Source of the DNA: an uncultured Bacteroidota bacterium
GTDB lineage: Bacteria > Bacteroidota > Bacteroidia > Flavobacteriales > Flavobacteriaceae
NCBI GenBank assembly: GCA_902511755.1
Contig: CABXGL010000012.1
Coordinates: 1-40,955, forward strand
DNA: 40,955 nucleotides
Direction: 5' to 3'
The notes below the pieces were generated by a model that saw nothing but the letters and a program-made list of their open reading frames with translations, was not told the DNA's origin and made no database searches. Made by a program: the position numbers and the translations under genes. Shown here piece by piece: positions 9,242-16,411 of this stretch. How positions within the stretch are numbered: position 1 is the stretch's first letter; each line of letters opens with the position of its first letter.

Positions 9242-9959
9242 ATTTTCTTTTAACCCAAATTTCATGCATTGGATCTCCTTTGCTACTAAAACCTTTATGA
9301 TTCCACTCATTGTTGGTTAATTCATAGTTAAATTTTAAACTTAAACCTGCTTTAGTATCATCTCTAGAAAAGAACTCTATGTTCTCAACATATTCACCAT
9401 TAATTGTTGTATATGTTCCTCCTCCTGTTCCCATAAATTGTTTAGTTTCTGTATTATAAGCAATCCATTGAAATCTAGTTCCAGATAAAATTTTCATGGT
9501 TTTCCTTGGTCTGTCAGTATCTCTCATTTGTCTTTTTCCGTCTCTTACTCTTCCTGCCATTAACCAAGCTCCATAAAGTTTTCCAGGTTTACCACTATCT
9601 ATTCGTTTAAATTTCATTGGTTTTCCTCCATTTTGTGTGACAACAACACTGGAATGGTCAAGATTTATTTTTAAAGAATACTCCTTACCAACCTCATCAG
9701 GAGAATTAGAATCAAATTCAATTTTTTCAATCATTGTATCACCATATTGTACCCAGCTTCCACCATTTGCCCATAGAAATTCTCCGGTTTCAGATTTATA
9801 TACACTTTTAGTATGATATCCATCTCCAAAAATGACAACATATTTGAATTTTTCTCCATTTTCTGAAATAATTTCATTTTCCCATGCACCATTGAGGAAT
9901 TGTGCATTAATATTTAATACAAATAAATTACAGATAATTAAAACAATTATTTTTTTCAT
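9240..9959 (-). CDS. secreted protein with two tandem beta-rich units
   Basis: 239 residues with a clean signal peptide (MKKIIVLIICNLFVLNINAQ, cleavage near residue 20). The mature protein contains two similar units of about 100 residues. Each opens with GAW (GAWENEII and GAWLMAGR) and then has a hydrophobic strand with an aromatic or glycine turn (VVIFGDGYHTKSVYKSETGEF; MKILSGTRFQWIAYNTETKQF). Each continues with a GGSW/GGTY strand, a VENIEF-like segment (MIEKIEF; YVENIEF) and a final KxxYSLKINL/LKFNYEL segment. It resembles lipocalin-like secreted proteins of Bacteroidota, but no family function is known to me. Its start overlaps the waaA stop by 4 bp (ATGA), so it is translated from the waaA transcript. 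Confidence 0.72.
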   Translation of the reverse strand: MKKIIVLIICNLFVLNINAQFLNGAWENEIISENGEKFKYVVIFGDGYHTKSVYKSETGEFLWANGGSWVQYGDTMIEKIEFDSNSPDEVGKEYSLKINLDHSSVVVTQNGGKPMKFKRIDSGKPGKLYGAWLMAGRVRDGKRQMRDTDRPRKTMKILSGTRFQWIAYNTETKQFMGTGGGTYTTINGEYVENIEFFSRDDTKAGLSLKFNYELTNNEWNHKGFSSKGDPMHEIWVKRK

Positions 9960-11197
9960 TTTTTTTCTTTTAAATAGTTTATTACTTTTTTATAAGCTCC
10001 AAGGTTAGCATTTATATACTCATAATTAATATTTCCAATTTGATCTCTTTTTTCTTTTGAATTTAAAAGTGCATTCAACTCATCAGTAAAAGATTTTATA
10101 TTATTAACACTAATTATTCCTTTTAAATCAATTAGCTCTTTAACTTCTGGAAATTTTTCAAAATTATTTCCAATTATTACAGGAATTTTAAACACTGCTG
10201 GTTCCAATGTATTATGAAGGCCAGTATTTCCCATGCCACCACCTACATAAGCAATATCAGCATAGCTATAAACCTTTGTTAATAACCCTATGGAATCAAT
10301 AATTATAACTTCAGGATTTATTGCATTAGATTTATCTAATTCTGACATTAAGATAGTATTTTTTGTGATTAATTGTTTTAGTTCATTAATTCTATTAAGA
10401 TTTATTTGATGAGGAGCTATTATAAAACAAACATCATTTTTCTCATACGAATTAATAAATTTTATGATTAAGCTTTCATCTTTTTCCCAAGTACTACCAG
10501 CTACAAAACATTTTTTATTGCCTTTAAAATTATTTAAGTATTTAATTTCATTATTTTGCTTTGGCAGATCTATGACCCTATCATATCTAGAGTCACCCAT
10601 TACAGTACAATTAGTAAATTTTTGTTTAATTAATATGTTTTTTGAGGATTCATTTTGAACAAAAAAATGATGAAATGCTTTTAAATATTTTTTCATCCAT
10701 AATCCGTAAAAATTAAAAAACCAATGATTTTCTCTAATAATTCCTGCTATTAGATATGTAGGTATATTTCTATTTTTTAAAGATTTTAAAAAATTAGGCC
10801 AAAACTCATATTTTACAAAAAAAACCATTTTTGGTTTTAATAAATCGAGAAATTTATTGGCATTTTTTGCAGTATCAATTGGCAAATAAACTGTTAGATC
10901 ACTTATTGGATTCAATTTTCTTACATTATAACCAGATGATGAGAAAAAAGAGATAACAATTTTATGATCATTATAGAGAGATTTAATTTTATTAAAAACA
11001 GGAACCCCTTGTTCATATTCACCCAATGAAGCAACATGAATCCAAATGTATTTTTGATTATTTGAAATATTAAATTTTAAATCTTTAAAAACATCTTTTC
11101 TCTCTTGAATAAATTTTTTAATATTACTATTAAAGTATTTTAAAAAATGCAGAATAATTTGGATTATTTGAATAATGAAGTTATAAATTATGCCCAT
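9956..11197 (-). CDS. waaA: 3-deoxy-D-manno-octulosonic acid (Kdo) transferase
   Basis: 413 residues, WaaA/KdtA family, the inner-membrane GT30 glycosyltransferase that adds Kdo to lipid IVA in LPS core synthesis. An N-terminal hydrophobic anchor (about residues 3-22) is followed by two Rossmann-like (GT-B) domains. Family signatures are IWIHVASLGEYEQGVP (GT30 N domain with the catalytic Glu region), FFVKYEFWPNFL, GDSRYDRV, FVAGSTWEKDE, and the C-terminal AYVGGGMGNTGLHNTLEPA nucleotide-sugar loop. It runs divergently from the sugar aminotransferase at 11286 and overlaps the downstream secreted-protein gene by 4 bp. Confidence 0.92.
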   Translation of the reverse strand: MGIIYNFIIQIIQIILHFLKYFNSNIKKFIQERKDVFKDLKFNISNNQKYIWIHVASLGEYEQGVPVFNKIKSLYNDHKIVISFFSSSGYNVRKLNPISDLTVYLPIDTAKNANKFLDLLKPKMVFFVKYEFWPNFLKSLKNRNIPTYLIAGIIRENHWFFNFYGLWMKKYLKAFHHFFVQNESSKNILIKQKFTNCTVMGDSRYDRVIDLPKQNNEIKYLNNFKGNKKCFVAGSTWEKDESLIIKFINSYEKNDVCFIIAPHQINLNRINELKQLITKNTILMSELDKSNAINPEVIIIDSIGLLTKVYSYADIAYVGGGMGNTGLHNTLEPAVFKIPVIIGNNFEKFPEVKELIDLKGIISVNNIKSFTDELNALLNSKEKRDQIGNINYEYINANLGAYKKVINYLKEKK

Positions 11198-11213
11198 TTT
11201 ATATATAATTGTA

Positions 11214-11221
11214 CTAAAGTA
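11214..11221 (-). promoter_or_regulatory. candidate -7 box for waaA
   Basis: TACTTTAG on the minus strand matches TAnnTTTG at all but one base and lies 16 bp upstream of the waaA ATG in the divergent intergenic region. It is a weak call. Confidence 0.3.
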
Positions 11222-11263
11222 GTATTTTATAAATATATTTAATTTTAAAGCTTTACATTTTAT

Positions 11264-11271
11264 TATTTTTG
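11264..11271 (+). promoter_or_regulatory. -7 promoter box of the DegT-type aminotransferase
   Basis: TATTTTTG, an exact TAnnTTTG match, ends 14 bp before the ATG at 11286, giving a very short leader. Confidence 0.45.
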
Positions 11272-11285
11272 TACAAAACTATTTT

Positions 11286-12416
11286 ATGAAAAAAATCCAA
11301 ATGGTGGATTTACAAAGCCAGTATAAGCATATAAAGGATAAAATAGACAATTCAGTAATAAATGTAATTGAAGATGCAACTTTTATAAATGGGCCATCTG
11401 TAAAAAGTTTTCAGAAAAATTTAGAGGATTATTTAGATATAAAACATGTTATTCCTTGTGCCAATGGAACGGATGCTCTTCAAATAGCTATGATGGGATT
11501 AAATCTTAAACCTGGAGATGAGGTCATAACGGCAGATTTTACTTTTGCTTCTACTGTGGAGGTAATAGCATTATTAAACTTAACTCCTGTTTTAGTAGAT
11601 GTCGATTTAGAAACTTTTAATATTGACTGTAATAAGATTAAAAAAGCAATCACATCAAAAACAAAAGCAATAGTTCCTGTCCATTTATTTGGCCAACCTG
11701 CCAAAATGGAAGAGATAATGGAAATAGCTAATCAGAATAATCTTTTTGTTATTGAAGATAATGCTCAAGCAATTGGTTCAGAATACCAATTTTCATCAGG
11801 AAATAAAATAAAAGCAGGTACAATAGGAGATATTGGAACAACTTCTTTTTTCCCTTCTAAGAATTTAGGTTGTTATGGAGATGGTGGTGCATTATTTACA
11901 AACAATGATGATTTAGCTCATACAATTAGAGGAATAGTTAATCATGGGATGTACAAAAGGTACCATCATGATGTTGTTGGAGTTAATTCTAGATTAGATA
12001 GTATTCAAGCATCTATTTTAGATATTAAATTAAAGTTATTAGATAATTATAATTCAAGTAGAAATAAATCTGCAAGATTATATTCTGAAAATTTAAAAGG
12101 GAATCAAAATATAATTCTTCCTTCATTTAAAGCAGAAGAAAAATTTCATGTATTTCACCAATATACAATTCGAATTATAAATAATAAAAGAGATGATCTT
12201 GCAAACTATTTATCAGAATCTAATATTCCTTTTGGTATTTATTACCCTATACCTTTACATAGACAAAAAGCATATATAGACTCTAGATATAATGAAGATG
12301 ATTTTTTAAATACTAATTTATTAACTCAGCAAGTTATTTCACTTCCTATGCACTCTGAATTAGAACTGGATCAAATTAGATTTATTTGTGAAAAGATTAA
12401 TACATTTTTAAAATAG
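11286..12416 (+). CDS. DegT/DnrJ/EryC1/StrS-family sugar aminotransferase
   Basis: 376 residues, PLP-dependent aminotransferase of the DegT/ArnB type acting on keto-sugar nucleotides for surface polysaccharide or LPS. The N-terminus (KIQMVDLQSQYKHIK) is typical. PANGTDAL-type cofactor loop residues are present as CANGTDALQIA. The PLP-ring Asp is in VIEDNAQAIG (about 157-159), and the Schiff-base Lys is Lys192 in FFPSKNLGCYGDGG. The substrate cannot be told from sequence. The divergent waaA neighbour supports a role in LPS/O-antigen sugars. Its 3' end overlaps the convergent fabD by 9 bp. Confidence 0.9.
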   Translation: MKKIQMVDLQSQYKHIKDKIDNSVINVIEDATFINGPSVKSFQKNLEDYLDIKHVIPCANGTDALQIAMMGLNLKPGDEVITADFTFASTVEVIALLNLTPVLVDVDLETFNIDCNKIKKAITSKTKAIVPVHLFGQPAKMEEIMEIANQNNLFVIEDNAQAIGSEYQFSSGNKIKAGTIGDIGTTSFFPSKNLGCYGDGGALFTNNDDLAHTIRGIVNHGMYKRYHHDVVGVNSRLDSIQASILDIKLKLLDNYNSSRNKSARLYSENLKGNQNIILPSFKAEEKFHVFHQYTIRIINNKRDDLANYLSESNIPFGIYYPIPLHRQKAYIDSRYNEDDFLNTNLLTQQVISLPMHSELELDQIRFICEKINTFLK

Positions 12417-13289
12417 GGGGGCACTTACTACAGTATCTCTATTAATCTTTTTTATTAGCCCTTGAAGAACTTTTCCCGGACCAATTTCAATAAATTCTGT
12501 AGCACCATCTTCGATCATCTGATTTATACTTTGAGACCATTTTACTGGAGATGTTAACTGAGAAATTAAATTTTCTTTTATAGAAACAACAGAATTTTCC
12601 GCAATTCCCTTAACATTTTGATAAATAGGGCATATGGGATCATTGAATTTAGCTGTGTTAATTGCTTGAGATAGCTCTTCTTTAGCTTCGTTCATTAATT
12701 CAGAATGAAATGCGCCTCCGACAGGAAGAATTAATGCTCTTCTAGCACCTTTCTCTGTAAGAACTTTACAAGCTTTTTCAACAGCATCAAATTCTCCTGA
12801 AATTACAACTTGACCTGGACAGTTATAATTTGCTGAAACAACATTACCAATAATTTTTTGACATACATTTTCAATTATACTATTCTCAAGTCCAAGAATT
12901 GCTGCCATTGTTCCTTTTGTGTTTTCACATGCTCTTTGCATTGCTTTTGCCCTTATAGAAACAAGCTTTAAAGCATCTTCAAAGCTTAATACTCTTGCAG
13001 CAACTAGAGCAGAAAATTCACCAAGAGAATGACCAGCTACCATTGTTGGATTAAAAGATTTTTCTAGCACTTTTAATACTGCCATTGAATGAATAAAAAT
13101 TGCAGGTTGAGTTACTTTAGTTTGTGTTAAATCATCATTTGATCCATGAAACATTATTTTAGAAATATCAAATCCTAAAATATCTTCAGCATTTTGAAAC
13201 ATTTCCTTTAATGAATGGTGTTTCTTATAAAGATCATGACACATTCCAGTAAATTGTGAACCTTGACCAGGAAATACGTATGATTTCAT
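12408..13289 (-). CDS. fabD: malonyl CoA-ACP transacylase FabD
   Basis: 293 residues. FabD transfers malonyl from CoA to acyl carrier protein, opening fatty acid elongation. It shows FPGQGSQ at the N-terminus, the nucleophile elbow GHSLGE with Ser88, the Gln/Arg region (TQPAIFIHS; RAKAMQRACE) and the catalytic His in GGAFHSELM. The C-terminal FIEIGPGKVLQGL is characteristic. It lies 3 bp downstream of the DHFR fusion gene on the same strand and converges with the sugar aminotransferase. Confidence 0.94.
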   Translation of the reverse strand: MKSYVFPGQGSQFTGMCHDLYKKHHSLKEMFQNAEDILGFDISKIMFHGSNDDLTQTKVTQPAIFIHSMAVLKVLEKSFNPTMVAGHSLGEFSALVAARVLSFEDALKLVSIRAKAMQRACENTKGTMAAILGLENSIIENVCQKIIGNVVSANYNCPGQVVISGEFDAVEKACKVLTEKGARRALILPVGGAFHSELMNEAKEELSQAINTAKFNDPICPIYQNVKGIAENSVVSIKENLISQLTSPVKWSQSINQMIEDGATEFIEIGPGKVLQGLIKKINRDTVVSAPLF

Positions 13290-13292
13290 GTG

Positions 13293-14192
13293 TTATTTTT
13301 TATTATACCTTATAAAGGTGAAGTCAAATTTATGCTTATCATCTTTGAATCTTTCATTTCTACTAACTTCTTCCCATAATTTATAATCAATTTCAGGAAA
13401 ATAAGTATCCCCTGAAGAATCAGTATGGACCCTTGTTAATTCAATTCTATTGGCTAATAGTATACTTTGATTATATATTTCACCTCCACCTATAATAAAT
13501 GGTTGTTTATCATTAATTGACCTCTCTAGAGCTTCATGAATTGAGTTTACGACAATTGCATCTTTTGCTATATAATCTAATCTTCTTGTTATTACTATAT
13601 TGGTTCTATTAGGTAATGCTTTTGGCATAGATTCAAAGGTTTTTCTTCCCATAATAACACAGTGACCCTTAGTAAGTTCTTTAAAGTGTTTCAAATCATC
13701 AGGGAGATGCCAAATAAGTTTATTCTCATTTCCAATTACATTATTCTCTGAAGCTGCTGCAATTAAGGTAATACAATTACTAGAATTTTTTTCATTAAAT
13801 AATTGTGATTCAGCTTTGATTCTTGCCTCCTTTTCAAATTCTGTTTTTATTTTAGCAATTTTTAACTCTTGTTTAGAAACAAGTTTTTTTATTTGCTCTT
13901 TTTCCCAATTTCCCCCCATAAACCTATTTGTAATAAAAACATTATAGGTATGGATTAAGAATAATAAGATCCAAATGGCACTTGCAATAAATGACCAAGG
14001 ATAATTAAAAAAAATCAGTTCTTCTTTAAACCCAAATAATAAATTAACAGCAAGAAAAGATATGATTCCAAAAAACATTAATGAGAGATGAAAGAATAAC
14101 CTTTTCTTTTGCTTTACTCTTCTTTGAGCTGTCTTTATTAGATTGATTTGATCTTCGTTAATTTTGTCGCTACTTTTACCTTTGAATAACAT
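13293..14192 (-). CDS. folA: 2TM-domain / dihydrofolate reductase fusion
   Basis: About 299 residues from the ATG at 14190-14192. The longer frame from a TTG at 14216 is disfavoured because that TTG lies inside an exact promoter box (TACTTTTG, 14214-14221). Residues about 17-105 form a 2TM domain: a basic run (RRVKQKKR), then FFHLSLMFFGIISFLAVNL and FIASAIWILLFLIHTYNVF helices, then GGNWEKEQIKKLV. A charged, probably coiled linker (105-138) leads into complete DHFR (141-298). The DHFR shows ITLIAAASENNVIG, WHLPDDLKHF with Asp166 equivalent to E. coli Asp27, VIMGRKTFESMP, and IIGGGEIY. DHFR regenerates tetrahydrofolate after thymidylate synthesis. The fusion implies a membrane-tethered enzyme with the catalytic part in the cytoplasm. 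Usually the two domains are separate proteins, so a lost stop codon or indel should be kept in mind. Confidence 0.85.
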   Translation of the reverse strand: MLFKGKSSDKINEDQINLIKTAQRRVKQKKRLFFHLSLMFFGIISFLAVNLLFGFKEELIFFNYPWSFIASAIWILLFLIHTYNVFITNRFMGGNWEKEQIKKLVSKQELKIAKIKTEFEKEARIKAESQLFNEKNSSNCITLIAAASENNVIGNENKLIWHLPDDLKHFKELTKGHCVIMGRKTFESMPKALPNRTNIVITRRLDYIAKDAIVVNSIHEALERSINDKQPFIIGGGEIYNQSILLANRIELTRVHTDSSGDTYFPEIDYKLWEEVSRNERFKDDKHKFDFTFIRYNKK

Positions 14193-14213
14193 GTAGAGCT
14201 TAATCTTAAATGG

Positions 14214-14221
14214 CAAAAGTA
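14214..14221 (-). promoter_or_regulatory. -7 promoter box of the 2TM-DHFR gene
   Basis: TACTTTTG on the minus strand, an exact TAnnTTTG match. It overlaps the upstream TTG of the longest frame and lies 21 bp before the ATG at 14192, which decides the start. Confidence 0.5.
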
Positions 14222-14260
14222 AGATTTTAAAATAAATTATTTGTTCTATAACTTTTTAAT

Positions 14261-15295
14261 ATGAATTTTCCAATTTCTGATAAATATATATATTTTGATT
14301 CTGCAAGATCAGGAGGAATGTGCCAAGAACTTTTAAATTGGAGGAAGAAGCATGATAATTTATTTTTGAATAAGGGAAGTCAATTTAGATTGAATAATGA
14401 TGATTTTATTGATGAAGTTAGAATTGGAGTTGCAAATTTTTTTAATTCCCAAAAGAATTATGTTTTCTTATCTAATAGCTTTTCAATTGGCTTTAATTCA
14501 CTACTGAATATTTTAAATCCAAATCTGAAATTTCTATTAATAGAAGAGGATTATCCATCAATTACAGACCAAGTGAAATTTAATAGATTTAAGCATGACT
14601 TTGTAGAAAAAACATTTGACTTGGAAGAAAAAATAATAGAAAAAATAGAAATATATAAACCTGATGTTTTGGCTTTGTCTGTAGTTCAATATTTAAATGG
14701 AGTTTATTTAGATTTAGATTTTTTTAATAAAATTAAAAGGAAATTTCCAAAACTTTTAATTATTGCTGATGGAACTCAATTTTGTGGAACAAAATCATTT
14801 GATTTTAGTAGTTCTGATATAGATGTATTAATTTCTAGTGGATATAAATGGCTTTTTAGTGGTTATGGAAATGGATTTGTATTAATTAAAAAGAATTTTA
14901 TTGATGATTTTTTAAAAAATAATGACAGAAATAACACAGAAGAGTTTCTTTATAGAACTTTTGAACCAGGAAATTTAGACACACTTAGTTTTGGAAGTTT
15001 ATTATTTTCTATTAATAAGATATCAGACTATGGAATTGATAAAATTGAAAGCAGAATAAAATTTTTGTCGAATTATGCAAAGAAAAAATTTATTGATTAT
15101 GACCTTTTAGATTTTCAAGTTAAAAATAGAGTAAAGCATTCAAATATATTTAATCTCAAAGGAAATGATTCATTGTATAAAAAATTGATTAAAAATAAAA
15201 TAATTTGTTCAAGAAGAGGTAGTGGAATAAGAGTAAGTTTTAATTTTTATAATAAAGAAAAACAAATAGATTCTTTATTAAAATTTTTCAAATAA
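14261..15295 (+). CDS. class V aminotransferase-fold PLP enzyme
   Basis: 344 residues, fold type I PLP enzyme of the class V group (cysteine desulfurase/selenocysteine lyase/kynureninase relatives). It has YIYFDSARSGGM at the N-terminus, the cofactor Asp170 in IIADGTQFCG, and the Schiff-base Lys196 in SSGYKWLFSGYGNGF. It is shorter than typical IscS/SufS (about 400), and I see no cysteine-desulfurase active-site loop, so the reaction is unassigned. It is divergent from the DHFR fusion (68 bp gap) and convergent with the lipoprotein at 15301 (5 bp gap). Confidence 0.8.
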   Translation: MNFPISDKYIYFDSARSGGMCQELLNWRKKHDNLFLNKGSQFRLNNDDFIDEVRIGVANFFNSQKNYVFLSNSFSIGFNSLLNILNPNLKFLLIEEDYPSITDQVKFNRFKHDFVEKTFDLEEKIIEKIEIYKPDVLALSVVQYLNGVYLDLDFFNKIKRKFPKLLIIADGTQFCGTKSFDFSSSDIDVLISSGYKWLFSGYGNGFVLIKKNFIDDFLKNNDRNNTEEFLYRTFEPGNLDTLSFGSLLFSINKISDYGIDKIESRIKFLSNYAKKKFIDYDLLDFQVKNRVKHSNIFNLKGNDSLYKKLIKNKIICSRRGSGIRVSFNFYNKEKQIDSLLKFFK

Positions 15296-15300
15296 AATTA

Positions 15301-16008
15301 TTATTCAATTACTACAAAAGTAGACACTCCAGAATCAGATGTTGCACCATGATTATCTTTTGTAATTATTCTCCAATAGTATGTCCCTGTATCATTAATC
15401 GTAATGGTTTTTTTTGTGGCTGTATAATTTGAAACATTTACAGTGGTGGCATCTTTTTGGTCTAGATAAATATCAAATGTATGAGTATCTCCAGAATCTA
15501 CATCAGAAAAAGACCATGATAATTGAACCGCTCCTAAATTAACCGTTGCCCCAGGTTTAGGTGCAACAATTTCAGCTGGAAAAGGAGCATGATTCTTTTG
15601 AGGAGTTCCAGATAAATAAAATTTCCACTTTGCACTAGTTGCAGTAGCGGTACCAGTATTGGTAGAAATGACATACCATGAATAAGGGAATCCCTTTGTC
15701 AAAGTTATTTCAACACTTGTAGAAGTAGTTGTTTGTGAAATACTAGCTTGATTTAAAAGATTCTTTACAACAATTGTATATGAAGTCGTATCATCAGATT
15801 TATTCCATTCAAACTTAACAGCATCTACCTCAAGACATTCAGAATTATTTGCAGGTTTTGAAAGTGTAGCAGGCTTTGGAGCAACTGGACCTGTTGGATT
15901 TCCTCCTCCATTTCCTCCACCATTATTGCCATCATCTCCACCACTACCACCACAAGAAATAAAGAGGGGAAAAAATAAACACAATGATATGATTAATATC
16001 TTTTTCAT
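15301..16008 (-). CDS. lipoprotein with two FN3-like domains (copy B)
   Basis: 235 residues. The signal peptide MKKILIISLCLFFPLFIS is followed by the lipobox Cys. A flexible Gly/Asp/Asn-rich tether (CGGSGGDDGNNGGGNGGG) comes next, then two beta-sandwich units of about 90 residues. Each looks fibronectin-III-like: LSKPANNSECLEVDAVKFEW through WKFYLSG, then PFPAEIVAPKPGATVNLGAV through YYWRIITKDNHG. It overlaps the upstream T9SS gene by 4 bp (ATGA), indicating translational coupling. It is paralogous to the protein at 20362-21027, and the first 12 codons lie inside a 440-bp near-identical repeat. It is likely an outer-membrane lipoprotein acting with its T9SS partner; function unknown. Confidence 0.8.
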   Translation of the reverse strand: MKKILIISLCLFFPLFISCGGSGGDDGNNGGGNGGGNPTGPVAPKPATLSKPANNSECLEVDAVKFEWNKSDDTTSYTIVVKNLLNQASISQTTTSTSVEITLTKGFPYSWYVISTNTGTATATSAKWKFYLSGTPQKNHAPFPAEIVAPKPGATVNLGAVQLSWSFSDVDSGDTHTFDIYLDQKDATTVNVSNYTATKKTITINDTGTYYWRIITKDNHGATSDSGVSTFVVIE

Positions 16009-16411
16009 TCTCTAATTACTTTAATTGATTTTTTAATTGTTTTGGAATCTACTTTTAGAATATAAAGTCCAGATTTAACATCATTAAATGGCACATTCAG
16101 TGATCTTGAATATGGTACTTTATCGTTTCTAGTCCAGATAACTCTTCCTGTAATATCAAACAATGTAAGATTTACATTATCATCAAATCCACCTACCCAT
16201 AATTTAGAAGAAGCATTAGCTGGGTTAGGACTTAATAGAATATCTTCAGATATAAAGATTATTTCTTCATAAATTCCTTGGCATTCTTTGTTGGCAGTTA
16301 CTCTAATGGTATTAATACCAGGGCTTAATGATAGATCTATATTATCATCATAAGTTGTAATTAAGTTTCCGTTAAGTAAGATATTATATTTAGTTCCTCC
16401 ACTCATGTCTA
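15972..16411. repeat. 440-bp direct repeat, copy 1
   Basis: Read base by base against 20991-21430 (offset 5019). I find a single mismatch, at 16392 (a versus g). It covers the last ~135 codons of the T9SS protein, the ATGA junction and the first 12 codons of the lipoprotein gene. Identity stops sharply at both ends. Confidence 0.9.

Noticed and set aside
14193-14216. Eight-codon upstream extension of the 2TM-DHFR protein from a TTG
   Set aside because: The TTG is inside an exact -7 promoter box, so it would not be transcribed.
15972-16411. 440-bp repeat as an insertion sequence or mobile element
   Set aside because: It has no transposase, no terminal inverted repeats, and lies at equivalent coding positions in two paralogues. 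Gene conversion or duplication explains it better.
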